Part shown: positions 32,099 through 41,102 of the stretch, piece after piece
Layout of the letters: every line of letters starts with the position of its first letter
Numbering within the stretch: the stretch's first letter is position 1
Origin: Paracnuella aquatica
GTDB lineage: Bacteria > Bacteroidota > Bacteroidia > Chitinophagales > Chitinophagaceae
DNA: 64,000 nucleotides
NCBI RefSeq assembly: GCF_003332885.2
Contig: NZ_QOWJ01000011.1
Span: forward strand, 62,001 to 126,000
Reading direction: 5' to 3'
Position numbers and translations under genes: made by a program
The notes under the pieces: model-generated
The model's input: only the letters and a program-made list of their open reading frames with translations
Told to the model about the DNA's origin: nothing
Databases searched by the model: none

Positions 32099-32542
32099 TT
32101 ATTTTTTTACCAAAAAAATGCCCACCAATATCAACACCACACCCAGCAACTGCATGGGTGTAATGCTGCGCTGCACGGTGCCCAGCCAGCCAAAATGATC
32201 GAGCAGGAGGGCCATGAATATTTGCCCGCACACCACTAAAATGAAAGTAAGCGCCACACCCTGCCGCTGGTTGACCCAAGTAATATAGCTCAGGAAAAAT
32301 GCGCCCAGCACGCCGCCCAGCCAAATATACCACGGCGAAGTGCGGCCCGGCTTCAGCGACACCAGTGAGCTGCCGTTGATAAAGCTGTTGGCCAGCAGCA
32401 GGCAAACCGTTCCAATCAAAAACGAAAGCAACGCCCCAACCAGTGCACCACCGGTTTGGCGCCCCAGCCGGCTGTTGAGTATAGCCTGCGCCGGCAGCAG
32501 GCAGCCCGCCAGCAGCGTAAAAAACAAGTATAGATTTTTCAT
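32099..32542 (-). CDS. DMT family transporter (DUF606/YdcZ-like)
   Basis: Protein of 147 residues with five hydrophobic segments, single-domain half of the drug/metabolite transporter fold. It starts MKNLYLFFTLLAGCLLPAQAILNSRLG and ends ITPMQLLGVVLILVGIFLVKK, both typical of DUF606. Such proteins act as dimers in the inner membrane; the substrate is unknown. The start is ATG 32542. It is convergent with the SGNH gene. Confidence 0.87.
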   Translation of the reverse strand: MKNLYLFFTLLAGCLLPAQAILNSRLGRQTGGALVGALLSFLIGTVCLLLANSFINGSSLVSLKPGRTSPWYIWLGGVLGAFFLSYITWVNQRQGVALTFILVVCGQIFMALLLDHFGWLGTVQRSITPMQLLGVVLILVGIFLVKK

Positions 32543-32768
32543 GTATGCCTGTGGGTTGTAGCCAAAAATCGTTGGTTTTCGTATTGCGGTTGCCTGTGGC
32601 CGTTATGGGTGGCCAGATGAAGGTAAATTTTTTTTGCCCCGGCCGGTAAAATTCAGCACCATCGGGTGCTGAGAAACACTTAGCGTTGAAAAATGGCATT
32701 TTGTCTAATATATATCATGCAGTAAACTTGTTGCAGCAACTTTACGCTGTTGAGAAAAACCAAATTCT

Positions 32769-32864
32769 ATGAACCAGTTATTATCTGCACAGTCGCTCCG
32801 TAGCTTTGGCCGGCTGATGCTGTTGGTCATTACTTTATTCTGCCTGGTCAACCTTTTAGCTTAG
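32769..32864 (+). CDS. 31-residue small membrane peptide
   Basis: ATG 32769 to TAG 32864. The N-terminal half MNQLLSAQSLRSFGR is polar/basic; the C-terminal half LMLLVITLFCLVNLLA is a short hydrophobic segment, so the peptide should sit in the inner membrane with its N-terminus in the cytoplasm. A strong terminator follows 27 bases after the stop, and the next gene is 180 bases away, so this is a separate short transcription unit. Conservation cannot be judged from one sequence. Confidence 0.45.
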   Translation: MNQLLSAQSLRSFGRLMLLVITLFCLVNLLA

Positions 32865-32890
32865 GCCGGTTGTACCCAAAAAAAATTTTG

Positions 32891-32919
32891 AAGCCGCTCC
32901 TAAAAGGGCGGCTTTTTTT
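32891..32919 (+). terminator. Terminator after the small peptide gene
   Basis: A stem AAGCCGC/GCGGCTT (32891-32897, 32908-32914) is followed by five more T residues. Confidence 0.8.
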
Positions 32920-33046
32920 ATGCGCCTTATACAGTCTGCTCCAGTGGTTGCAACATTTTTTGCCGGTGCAGTCTTCCAGTTTTTGTGCCCGCCTTAAAAC
33001 AAAAACCGCATTTCACCGTTTAGCTGAAGAATCGTTAATTTGTTTT

Positions 33047-33886
33047 ATGAGAAAATGGATGCTTTATCTGGCGTTTTTTCTGCCTGTGGTGGCAGGGGCG
33101 CAATCAATAGTGCAGGAGGGTGAGTTTGGCATATCGGTGGGCGCCGGTCATTATTTCGGCGACCTCAACACAAGGGTTCGGGTAAACCGGCCCAAAATGG
33201 CTGCCGGCATTTTCTTTCGGAAAAATTTTGGCAATTACATTGCTGCCCGTGTGGCAGCCAATTATGCACGGATTGGATATTCGGACATTTATAATGATCA
33301 CAACGAATTCATGCGCCGCCGCAACCTGAGCTTCAACTCCAACGTGTACGAGTTTGCGCTGCAGGGCGATTTCAACTTTTACCGGTTTTTGCCTGGCGAA
33401 GCCGGCATGCACTTTACGCCTTATGTAACGCTGGGTGTGGGCATGTTCAACTACGACCCATTTGCCTACCTGCAGGGCCAGAAGTACAACCTGCGCCAAC
33501 TGGGCACCGAAGGGCAGGGCAGCGCAGCCTACCCCGAACGGAAGCAATACAGCTCTATGGCCTTCAGCATCCCTTTTGGCGTGGGTATCAAATACGCCCT
33601 CAACGAACGCATCAACCTGGGCTTTGAGGTGGTGCACCGCTTTACCAATACTGATTACCTCGACGACGTGAGCTCCACTTATGTAGAGGAATCCGTTTTT
33701 CCACGCAACCCCGATGGCTCGGCCACGGCAGCCCTGCTGCTTTCCGACCGGTCGTACGAAACCGGTGCGCCAATTGGCGGCAAAGGCATCCAGCGCGGCA
33801 ACAGCCGGCAGAAAGACCAGTTTGCCACGGCTACGTTCACCGTTTCCTTCAACTTGCAATCGTACCGCTGCCCCGAGGTTCGATAA
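33047..33886 (+). CDS. DUF6089 family outer membrane beta-barrel protein
   Basis: Protein of 279 residues. The signal peptide is MRKWMLYLAFFLPVVAGAQ, followed by alternating strands typical of an eight-strand barrel (EFGISVGAGHYFGDLNTR...FTPYVTLGVGMFNYDP). In Bacteroidota this family lies just upstream of uppS and bamA, as here, which supports the assignment and an envelope role. The start is ATG 33047; the longer frame from 32870 reads through a terminator and lacks a signal at its N-terminus. It is ended by the hairpin at 33912-33970. Confidence 0.85.
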   Translation: MRKWMLYLAFFLPVVAGAQSIVQEGEFGISVGAGHYFGDLNTRVRVNRPKMAAGIFFRKNFGNYIAARVAANYARIGYSDIYNDHNEFMRRRNLSFNSNVYEFALQGDFNFYRFLPGEAGMHFTPYVTLGVGMFNYDPFAYLQGQKYNLRQLGTEGQGSAAYPERKQYSSMAFSIPFGVGIKYALNERINLGFEVVHRFTNTDYLDDVSSTYVEESVFPRNPDGSATAALLLSDRSYETGAPIGGKGIQRGNSRQKDQFATATFTVSFNLQSYRCPEVR

Positions 33887-33911
33887 CCATCGGCAGCTCA
33901 TTTTATTTTTC

Positions 33912-33970
33912 CCGGCACCGCGGCTTTTCTTTTTTATTTAAACAGAAAGGCAGGCGGTGCCGGTTTTTTT
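33912..33970 (+). terminator. Terminator after the DUF6089 gene
   Basis: A 10-bp perfect stem CCGGCACCGC/GCGGTGCCGG (33912-33921, 33954-33963) is followed by seven T. The loop is long (32 bases) and AT-rich. Confidence 0.75.
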
Positions 33971-34027
33971 ATGGCAAAAACGCGGGTTTGTGCCCGCTTT
34001 CGCCTCCGGTAGCACGGTCTGAAACAT

Positions 34028-34035
34028 TACCTTTG
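34028..34035 (+). promoter_or_regulatory. -7 box of uppS (TACCTTTG)
   Basis: Exact TAnnTTTG match, 22 bases before the uppS ATG and downstream of the DUF6089 terminator, so uppS has its own promoter. Confidence 0.6.
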
Positions 34036-34057
34036 CGCCTTATTTAGAGCGCAGCAC

Positions 34058-34810
34058 ATGCAAGACCTTTTACAGCAAATAGATAAATCGCGCCTGCCGC
34101 AGCATATTGCCATCATCATGGATGGCAACGGCCGTTGGGCAAAAGAGCAGGGGCAAGACCGCCTGTTTGGGCATTTTCATGGCGTGGACAGTGTGCGGGA
34201 TATTGTAGAAGGCTGTGCCGAACTGGGCATTGGCTACCTTACCCTGTATGCCTTTAGCACCGAAAACTGGGACCGCCCGCAATACGAAGTGGTGGGCCTG
34301 ATGGAACTGTTGGTAAAAACCATCCGCGCCGAAGTGGAAAGCCTTTGCAAAAACAATATTCGCCTGCACGTAATTGGCGACCTGGCCATGCTGCCCGAGT
34401 ATGCCCGCCGCGAACTGGCCGAGGCACTGGAAATAACCAGCCGCAATACCGGCCTTAATTTAATTATGGCCCTGAGCTACAGCGGCCGCTGGGAACTGTT
34501 GAACGCGGTAAAAAACATCGCTTACGAAGTAAAAAAGGGCCGCCTTGATGTGGCCGATATTGACCAGCAAACGCTGCAGCGCTACTTGTGCACATCAGAG
34601 TTTCCCGACCCGGAACTGATGATCCGCACCAGTGGAGAATACCGCATTTCCAACTTTTTGCTGTACCAGTTGGCCTATGCCGAGCTGTATTTTACCTCGG
34701 TGCGGTGGCCGGAGTTTAGGAAAGCCAACCTATACGAGGCGCTGCTGGATTTTCAGGGCCGCGAACGCAGGTTTGGCAAAACCGGCGAGCAGGTGGCGGC
34801 GGTGAAATAA
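34058..34810 (+). CDS. uppS: Isoprenyl transferase (undecaprenyl diphosphate synthase)
   Basis: cis-Prenyltransferase that builds the C55 carrier lipid for peptidoglycan and surface glycans. It has 250 residues, full length. The signature MDGNGRWAKEQ is at 21-31 with catalytic Asp22; then HFHGVDSVRDIVEGC, TLYAFSTENWDRP and the C-terminal region PDPELMIRTSGEYRISNFLLYQLAYAELYFT. Cytoplasmic, membrane-associated. The start is ATG 34058. bamA follows 247 bases later; the gap holds GAACAAG heptad words at about 34812-34860. Confidence 0.95.
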   Translation: MQDLLQQIDKSRLPQHIAIIMDGNGRWAKEQGQDRLFGHFHGVDSVRDIVEGCAELGIGYLTLYAFSTENWDRPQYEVVGLMELLVKTIRAEVESLCKNNIRLHVIGDLAMLPEYARRELAEALEITSRNTGLNLIMALSYSGRWELLNAVKNIAYEVKKGRLDVADIDQQTLQRYLCTSEFPDPELMIRTSGEYRISNFLLYQLAYAELYFTSVRWPEFRKANLYEALLDFQGRERRFGKTGEQVAAVK

Positions 34811-34811
34811 A

Positions 34812-34905
34812 AACAGAAGAACAAGGGAAAAGAATATCGAACAAGGAACATCGAATGATAAAGGAGCGCAGCCAATGATTAATAATCAATAATTCTTGAT
34901 GATGA
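34812..34905. repeat. Partial GAACAAG-type heptad element
   Basis: It contains ATCGAACAAGGAAC words and the core-like GCAGCCAATGATTAATAATC, related to the elements at 10.2 and 15.8 kb. The right arm is not well preserved. Confidence 0.5.
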
Positions 34906-35056
34906 TATTTCTGAAAGCGGCTGCCTGGCGCATTGATCATCCTAATCCTTTTAAATCATACTAGACACCGGTTTAACAAATCCGATTAAAAATTCCGCTT
35001 AATTTGCCTGCCCGACAGTGCTTCTTCCTGCACCGGGCCAGCAATAGACTGAACAT

Positions 35057-37810
35057 ATGCTTAAAATCTTACCGCGCATTGCAACCATCACTTTAGTAGT
35101 AATGTTGGCTGCAAACACATCCGGTGCACAGGAAACTGACACTACCCGCCCCGTTTCTGTTGACCCCGAATTGCTGGCACTGCAAAATGCCCGGATTCCC
35201 AAAGAATACACCATCGGCACCATCAACGTTACCGGTGTAAATTACCTTGATACCGGCATCGTGGTTTCCATCTCCGGCCTGCAGCCTGGCGATAAGCTGA
35301 TGATACCCGGCACGGATGCGTTTTCCAAAGCCATCACCAACCTGTGGCGGCAGCGGCTTTTTTCCAACGTACAAATCTTCATCACTTCACTGCGCGCAGA
35401 GGTGATCGACATCGAGATTGCCGTTACGGAACGGCCCAAACTGGGTTCTTTTAAATTTCAGGGTGTAAAAAAATCCGAAGCGGAAGAGCTGGAGAAAAAA
35501 GCAGCCCTGGTACGCTCCACCATCATTACCGAAAATACCCGGCGCAATACGGTGGAAGCCATCAAAAAATATTACATCGAAAAAGGCTACCAGAACATAC
35601 AGGTAGATATACAGGAAAAGCCCGACCCATCTATCCCCAACGCCAGCAACCTCACATTTGTGATTGACAAAGGCAAAAAGGTGCGGGTAAACGAAGTGAA
35701 CTTTTATGGCAATACGCAGGTGCCCGACCTGAAGCTGAAGCGGCAAATGAAAGGCACCAAGGAACGCAGCCATTTTACCCTGTATCCTACCCGCGTAGAA
35801 AGCCCTTACGGCACCAACGACCCCATCACCTTTAAGGAATACATCAACGACCTGGGTTTTTTAAGCGCCACCAAAACCCGCAATTTTCTCGATCCCTATT
35901 TCCGCTTCAAGCTGTTTTCTTCGGCAAAATTTGACCCCAAGAAATACGAAGAAGACAAGGAGAAAATTCTGTCGGAATACAACTCGCTGGGCTTTCGCGA
36001 TGCGCAGATACTGGACGACACCATGTATTACACGCCGGACGGCCACCTGAACATCGACCTGAAAATGGCGGAAGGCAACCGGTATTATTTCGGCAACATC
36101 ACCTGGCGCGGAAATACGAAGTACGCCGATTCGATCCTCAACAACATTCTCGGCATCCAGAAAGGTGATATTTATAACCTACAGACCCTGAACCAGCGAC
36201 TGGGAAAACAATTGACCCCGGAAGGCGGCGACATCAGCGGGCTGTACATGGATGACGGTTACCTGTTTTTCCAGGCCAACCCTATTGAAACTTCGGTATA
36301 TAATGATACCATCGACCACGAGATCCGCATTGTGGAAGGCCCGCAGGCAACCATCCGCAACGTGGCCATTTTTGGCAACGAAAAAACCAAAGACCACGTC
36401 ATCCGCCGCGAACTGCGCACCATTCCTGGCGAAAAATTCAGCCGCTCCGACCTGATCCGCTCCCAGCGCGAACTGGCGGCCCTGAACTATTTTAACCAGG
36501 AAACCATCAATCCCGGCGTAGTGCCCAACCAGGAAGACGGCACCGTGGACATTAACTGGAAGTTGGAAGAAAAATCCTCTGACCAGTTGGAGCTTTCAGC
36601 AGGCTGGGGTGGCGGCATTGGCCTTACCGGTACGCTGGGCGTAACCTTCAACAACTTTTCGGTAAAAAATATTTTCAACAAAACATCCTGGGATCCGCTG
36701 CCCACCGGCGACGGCCAGAAGCTGAGCCTGCGCCTGCAGTCGAACGGACGGGCCTACCGATCGTATAACTTTTCGTTTACCGAGCCCTGGCTGAGCGGCC
36801 GTAAGCGCAATCCGTTTACCATTAGTTTTTACAATACCAAGTATTCCAACGCATACAACTTTGCCACCGGCCGGCTCGAAAAGTCACGTGCCGACTCTAG
36901 CTACCTGCGCATTACTGGTGCCACCGTATCGCTGGGCAAGCAGTTGAAATGGCCTGATGACTATTTCAGCATCATGTACTCGCTGAGCTATACGCAGTAT
37001 GCTTTGAAAAACTATTCGGGCATTTTCCGCGACGACCAGGGTGCGTACCTGAACAACATCACGTCGAACAACGTAAGCTTTAAGATTGCGCTGCAGCGTT
37101 CGTCGGTGTTCGATCCTACGTTCCCACGTAGCGGTTCCAACTTCCTCGCTTCGGTGCAGGCCACGCCGCCGTACTCGATGCTGAACGAAAATTTCTCAAA
37201 AAATAACGGTCAGTATAAAACGCCTGAGTACCACAAATGGCGCTTCAACGCCGAGTGGTTTGTGCCCATCGGCAAGCCAATGGGTGCCGAAAAGAACCGC
37301 CAGTTTGTATTGAAACTGGCCGCTAAATACGGCTTCATGGGCCGTTACAATAAAAACGTGGCTTACTCGCCGTTCGAACGCTATCAACTGGGTGGCGATG
37401 GTTTGACCAACCAGTTTGGCTTCCTGGGTTATGATGTAATTGCCCTGCGCGGTTACCCTGTGTTTGAAAATTCAGATCCGTCGGTGAACCCCGACCTGAG
37501 CCAGTCGACCCGCCAGTTTACCATCTTCAACAAATACCAGATGGAACTGCGCTACCCGCTGGTGACACAGCCAAGTAGCACCATTTACGGCCTTGCGTTT
37601 TTTGATGCGGCTAATGGCTGGTTCAATTTCAAAGAGTACAACCCGTTCCGCCTGCGCCGTTCGGTGGGTGTAGGTATGCGCTTCTTCCTGCCGATGTTTG
37701 GTTTGCTGGGCTTCGACTACGGTGTTGGTCTCGACCGATTCCAGCCGGGTCAAACAGGGCTGAAAGGCACCACCAAGTTTACCTTTATGCTGGGCTTCGA
37801 ACCGGAATAA
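35057..37810 (+). CDS. bamA: Outer membrane protein assembly factor BamA
   Basis: Central Omp85 insertase for outer-membrane beta-barrels, 917 residues. The signal peptide is about 1-25 (MLKILPRIATITLVVMLAANTSGAQ). Several POTRA domains span about 50-500, recognisable by repeats such as YTIGTINVTGVNYLDTG and VRVNEVNFYGNTQVPD and RNVAIFGNEKTKDHVIRREL. The barrel occupies about 510-917, with VRF/IRG-like segment IALRGYP and a C-terminal strand ending FTFMLGFEPE. It is followed by two OmpH chaperone genes, the common Bacteroidota order. The start is ATG 35057; there is a poor -7 (TTAATTTG) near 34999. Confidence 0.94.
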   Translation: MLKILPRIATITLVVMLAANTSGAQETDTTRPVSVDPELLALQNARIPKEYTIGTINVTGVNYLDTGIVVSISGLQPGDKLMIPGTDAFSKAITNLWRQRLFSNVQIFITSLRAEVIDIEIAVTERPKLGSFKFQGVKKSEAEELEKKAALVRSTIITENTRRNTVEAIKKYYIEKGYQNIQVDIQEKPDPSIPNASNLTFVIDKGKKVRVNEVNFYGNTQVPDLKLKRQMKGTKERSHFTLYPTRVESPYGTNDPITFKEYINDLGFLSATKTRNFLDPYFRFKLFSSAKFDPKKYEEDKEKILSEYNSLGFRDAQILDDTMYYTPDGHLNIDLKMAEGNRYYFGNITWRGNTKYADSILNNILGIQKGDIYNLQTLNQRLGKQLTPEGGDISGLYMDDGYLFFQANPIETSVYNDTIDHEIRIVEGPQATIRNVAIFGNEKTKDHVIRRELRTIPGEKFSRSDLIRSQRELAALNYFNQETINPGVVPNQEDGTVDINWKLEEKSSDQLELSAGWGGGIGLTGTLGVTFNNFSVKNIFNKTSWDPLPTGDGQKLSLRLQSNGRAYRSYNFSFTEPWLSGRKRNPFTISFYNTKYSNAYNFATGRLEKSRADSSYLRITGATVSLGKQLKWPDDYFSIMYSLSYTQYALKNYSGIFRDDQGAYLNNITSNNVSFKIALQRSSVFDPTFPRSGSNFLASVQATPPYSMLNENFSKNNGQYKTPEYHKWRFNAEWFVPIGKPMGAEKNRQFVLKLAAKYGFMGRYNKNVAYSPFERYQLGGDGLTNQFGFLGYDVIALRGYPVFENSDPSVNPDLSQSTRQFTIFNKYQMELRYPLVTQPSSTIYGLAFFDAANGWFNFKEYNPFRLRRSVGVGMRFFLPMFGLLGFDYGVGLDRFQPGQTGLKGTTKFTFMLGFEPE

Positions 37811-37851
37811 TGGAGCAGCCGAGCCAAATGATGGGATATAATTCTTAAAAG

Positions 37852-37897
37852 AAGTCAGCCCGTGACCAACGTTAATGTTGGCCGCCGGCTGACTTTT
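37852..37897 (+). terminator. Branched terminator after bamA
   Basis: The outer stem AAGTCAGCC/GGCTGACTT (37852-37860, 37887-37895) encloses the inner hairpin CCAAC/GTTGG (37866-37881). The T-run 37894-37897 overlaps the next promoter box. Confidence 0.75.
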
Positions 37898-37904
37898 AAC
37901 TTTG
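37897..37904 (+). promoter_or_regulatory. -7 box of the first ompH gene (TAACTTTG)
   Basis: Exact TAnnTTTG match that begins on the last T of the bamA terminator, 31 bases before the ompH ATG. Confidence 0.6.
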
Positions 37905-37935
37905 CACTATAAACAGCCACCCCTAAATTGCTTGT

Positions 37936-38448
37936 ATGAAAAAGATGCTGTTCGCCCTCTTTTTGCTTGCAGCCGGTTTTACCGCCGATGCACAGCGTTA
38001 CGCCATTATCGACACCAAGTTTATCCTGGACAAGCTGCCGGAATACAAGGATGCGCAAAAAACGCTGGACGATATGGCGGCGGTGTGGCAGAAAGAGATT
38101 GATGCCCTGCAGCAAGAACTGGATAAAATGTACCGCGACTTTGAAGCCGAACAGGTAATGCTGAGCGATGAGCTGCGCCGCAAACGGGAAGACCAGCTTT
38201 TTAACAAAGAAAAAACGCTGCGCGACCTGCAGCGCAAACGCTTTGGTTTTGAAGGCGATCTGTTTAAAAAACGGCAGGAACTGGTAAAACCGGTTCAAGA
38301 CAAAGTATTTAACGCCGTGCAAAAGTTGGCTGTGGCCCGCGGCTACGACTTTATACTGGATAAAAGTGAAGGAATTACGGTTATATTTGCCGACCCCAAG
38401 CTGGAAAAAAGCGAAGATGTGCTGAAAGAACTTGGAGTGAAGAATTAA
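37936..38448 (+). CDS. OmpH/Skp family periplasmic chaperone, copy 1
   Basis: Protein of 170 residues. The signal peptide is MKKMLFALFLLAAGFTADAQ. The mature part begins RYAIIDTKFILDKLPEYKDAQKTLD, the usual Skp start, then a long coiled-coil with heptads (about 45-125), and closes with VQKLAVARGYDFILDKSEGITVIFADPKLEKSEDVLKELG. Skp proteins form jellyfish-like trimers that carry unfolded outer-membrane proteins to BamA, whose gene is just upstream. The start is ATG 37936. Confidence 0.92.
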   Translation: MKKMLFALFLLAAGFTADAQRYAIIDTKFILDKLPEYKDAQKTLDDMAAVWQKEIDALQQELDKMYRDFEAEQVMLSDELRRKREDQLFNKEKTLRDLQRKRFGFEGDLFKKRQELVKPVQDKVFNAVQKLAVARGYDFILDKSEGITVIFADPKLEKSEDVLKELGVKN

Positions 38449-38457
38449 GTAAAATTT

Positions 38458-38517
38458 CAAATTTCAAAATTCAAAGCGGCAAATGAGGTAGTCAATTTTT
38501 TTGAATTTTCAATTTTG
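38458..38517. repeat. Inverted low-complexity repeat between the two ompH genes
   Basis: The arms 38458-38475 and 38500-38517 (CAAATTTCAAAATTC-type words) pair with about three mismatches. The repeat begins about 10 bases after the first ompH stop. Confidence 0.6.
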
Positions 38518-38622
38518 ACTGTTGCCTTGCAGATTGAATTGTTAAGAAAAAATAACCCCCGCTAAGCATACAACCAAGCCACAAATACCGTCATCTTACA
38601 ATTATTGAACAAACAACCCCCA

Positions 38623-39180
38623 ATGAACAAGTTTAAATTTTTAGTGGTAGCACTGCTCATGATTGTAGCTGCAGGCAGTGCCCAGGCCCAGAAAACAGGT
38701 TACATCAGTGTAGAGCAGGTATTGTCGCTGATGCCCGAAACTGCCCGCCTCGACTCACTGCTGCGCAAGTACCAGGCCGACTCGCTGAACCCCCAGTTTA
38801 CCTACATGGTGCAGGAGTACAACCGCAAAGACAGTATTGCCAACGGCAAAGACTCGTTGAAAACCCCACTGCAAGTGCGTAACCAAATTCGCCAGGAGCT
38901 TGAAGGCTATGCTTACCAGATCCAAAACTGGCAGCAAATTACCCAACAGGCCCTGCAAGGAAAACAGCAGGAACTGCTGGAGCCCATTTACCGCAAAGTG
39001 GAAAACGCCATCCAGGCCGCCGCTAAGGAAAATGGCTATGCCTATGTACTGAACCGCGAAGCCTTGTTGGTAGTGCCCCCCGCCGACGACCTGTTGCCGC
39101 TGGTGGCCAAAAAGCTGAACCTGAAAGTGCCCGCCACAACCGGCGCACCTGCAGCGGCAGCCAACGCCCCGAAAAAATAA
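38623..39180 (+). CDS. OmpH/Skp family periplasmic chaperone, copy 2
   Basis: Protein of 185 residues with signal peptide MNKFKFLVVALLMIVAAGSAQAQ and Skp-type start KTGYISVEQVLSLMPETARLDSLL. The coiled-coil part is shorter and less regular than in copy 1. A Pro/Ala-rich tail (VPATTGAPAAAANAPKK) ends the protein. Tandem ompH genes after bamA are common in Bacteroidota and the two may form mixed or separate trimers. ATG 38623 begins the signal peptide; the TTG at 38605 is less likely. It is terminated at 39200-39238. Confidence 0.9.
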   Translation: MNKFKFLVVALLMIVAAGSAQAQKTGYISVEQVLSLMPETARLDSLLRKYQADSLNPQFTYMVQEYNRKDSIANGKDSLKTPLQVRNQIRQELEGYAYQIQNWQQITQQALQGKQQELLEPIYRKVENAIQAAAKENGYAYVLNREALLVVPPADDLLPLVAKKLNLKVPATTGAPAAAANAPKK

Positions 39181-39199
39181 GTCGCTGATTTTTCGCTAT

Positions 39200-39238
39200 A
39201 ATAATAATGGCCATCCCGCTGGGGTGGCCATTATTATT
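39200..39238 (+). terminator. Terminator after the second ompH gene
   Basis: A 14-bp perfect stem (39200-39213 and 39225-39238) extends into CCC/GGG; it lies between convergent genes. Confidence 0.75.
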
Positions 39239-39283
39239 GGGTTGAATATGAGCGGTGCAACGGGATTCCCGGTTGCAACGCTT

Positions 39284-39676
39284 TTAGTTTCTTTTCCTTA
39301 AAATGTAGGAAACCGCATTGCCGCTGTTGTCGGTCAGGGCTTCATGCAGCTGCCAGCCATTGAACCAGAAAAAGTTCAGCCGGGCCATGTCCCCTTCTGC
39401 AACAAAAACCAGTTGCTTCCCATTTCTATCGGTGATGTTCAGTTCCTTTCTTTTGTTTGAAACCTGGCCGTAGTCAAAAAATAGTCCATCGCCGGCCCGC
39501 CGGCCAAAGCGGGCATACGTTGCATTGACGCTATCGAGGCGTATGCCATTGACATAGCCGTAAGTATTGGCATCCAACACGGTGGGCATGTAATCGGCGG
39601 TGTTGGGGCCGGTGGCGGCGTTCTGTGCAAAAGCAGTGGCCGAGCACAACATCAGCAGGGGTAAAAATGCTTTCAT
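39284..39676 (-). CDS. Secreted protein of unknown function
   Basis: Protein of 130 residues. A signal peptide MKAFLPLLMLCSATAFAQ is followed by a small beta-rich domain (GYVNGIRLDSVNATYARFGRR...GKQLVFVAEGDMARLNFFWFNGWQLHEALTDNSGNAVSYILRKRN). There are no cysteines after the signal and no lipobox. It is probably periplasmic or surface located. It faces the ompH genes convergently. No family recognised. Confidence 0.7.
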   Translation of the reverse strand: MKAFLPLLMLCSATAFAQNAATGPNTADYMPTVLDANTYGYVNGIRLDSVNATYARFGRRAGDGLFFDYGQVSNKRKELNITDRNGKQLVFVAEGDMARLNFFWFNGWQLHEALTDNSGNAVSYILRKRN

Positions 39677-39833
39677 CAGCAGTTTGTTTTTTGGCTAAGC
39701 TAAACCGAAGTGGGCCACAATATTTGCAGGGCATTGTTAGCTTTTTGCAAAATGAGCGGCGGGTTTACGGGTATGCGTAACCGCACTATTTTAGAAATAT
39801 CCATGCATCGGCATGATCGAGCACTGTACATAA

Positions 39834-39883
39834 AAAAGCCCATGGAGCAAGGCAATACCAGGTTTTGCTCCAAGGGCTTTTTC
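39834..39883 (-). terminator. Terminator after the carboxypeptidase-regulatory-domain gene
   Basis: An interrupted stem (AAAGCCC...TGGAGCAA with TTGCTCC...GGGCTTT) lies about 20 bases beyond the stop at 39902, with T residues following on the minus strand. Confidence 0.65.
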
Positions 39884-39901
39884 TTGATCAATAGGTTACA
39901 G

Positions 39902-40975
39902 CTATTCCTCCGGCTCATAGTCAAACGGCAACTGGTCGGCCAGGTTTTTCCAACTCCAGTAGCCTTGGTTTACCCAGCTGCGCTGGTCGCGAAAATAGCC
40001 GTTGGGCATGATAAGGATGGCATCGGCAAGGTCTACATACGAGATTTGGATGGGCACATCGGCAGGCAGCTTGTACTGTTGCAGGTAAGCCGTCTCGGGC
40101 TTTGCCTTGATATAGCTGATGCTGGCCTTGCGTGGAAACCACAGCTCCGCATTGCTGGTGGCCGTGTCGAAAAAAAACAGGCTGGTATCGTAGGGGTTGG
40201 CCAGGCGGCCAAAGGTTTTGTTGTCGGAGGTGAGCATATCCACGGTAAAACCTTCTCCCTTCAACGTGCTGTCGTAATAAGCCCGCAGAAAGTGCAGGCG
40301 GCTGCCGTGGTATGCATTGCGCCTCGCTTCGGCCCAAAGTTGCTGTTGTGCCGTATCTCCTTCCATGGGCATAAACAGGCAGGCGCCGCGGTACGAGTTG
40401 AGGCTTGTTTTGTTGTAAAAAACAAAGGAATCGAGCTCGTAGCGCAGGTTGTAGCCCAGCGCCCTGTTGGCAATGCGCAGCGGCTCGGTGGCCACCACTT
40501 TAATGCGGTCGTTGCGTTTGTAATAAAAAAACTTGAGCGCCTCGGGGTTTTCGAGGCTGGTGCTGTCGGCAGCGGGAGTGGCGCCAATAAAATATTTCAG
40601 GAACAGCTGCCCGTGTTTTTCCCAGCCATCCGGCACCTCGCTGCTGCTTTTTACCACCACTTCGCCAATGCTTTTGTCTTCTTTTTTCAGCTCAATGTCG
40701 AGGGTTTTGGCTTCGTTGGCGTCAACGTTCACCGTTTGGCTTTGGTAGCCGGTAAACGAAACGATCAGTTCGTAGCCGCCCCGCTCCAGGGCCAATTGAT
40801 AGCGGCCCTCGCTGTTGGTGATGACCCCGCGGGTGGTGTTTTGGGCAAAAACCGATGCACCCTGCAACGGCTGCTTTGTTTCGGCGTCAACCACCTGCCC
40901 CGAAACAACGGACTGGGCCAGGGCGCCAATAGAAAGGGTGCACAAAAGCACCAGGATCAAAAGTTTGCTTTTCAT
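39902..40975 (-). CDS. Secreted protein with carboxypeptidase-regulatory-like domain
   Basis: Protein of 357 residues. The signal peptide is MKSKLLILVLLCTLSIGALAQ. A CarboxypepD_reg-like beta-sandwich (about 22-105) reads VSGQVVDAETKQPLQGASVFAQNTTRGVITNSEGRYQL. The rest, about 250 residues, is unfamiliar and rich in aromatic residues (FFYYKRNDRIKV, SRLHFLRAYYDS). It has no TonB plug or barrel, so it is not a receptor. The location is probably periplasmic or outer-membrane associated. The start is ATG 40975; the longer frame has no signal at its N-terminus. Confidence 0.78.
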   Translation of the reverse strand: MKSKLLILVLLCTLSIGALAQSVVSGQVVDAETKQPLQGASVFAQNTTRGVITNSEGRYQLALERGGYELIVSFTGYQSQTVNVDANEAKTLDIELKKEDKSIGEVVVKSSSEVPDGWEKHGQLFLKYFIGATPAADSTSLENPEALKFFYYKRNDRIKVVATEPLRIANRALGYNLRYELDSFVFYNKTSLNSYRGACLFMPMEGDTAQQQLWAEARRNAYHGSRLHFLRAYYDSTLKGEGFTVDMLTSDNKTFGRLANPYDTSLFFFDTATSNAELWFPRKASISYIKAKPETAYLQQYKLPADVPIQISYVDLADAILIMPNGYFRDQRSWVNQGYWSWKNLADQLPFDYEPEE

Positions 40976-41102
40976 AGCGTATCGTATGTGGTGTGTTTGT
41001 ACCATGTGTATTTGCCGAACAGGATTACCGAACGATGCAGTGAGTGACACAACAGGCGCCCAACCAGGGCTGTGCTGTCGGTTACCCCAATATCCCCGAT
41101 TG

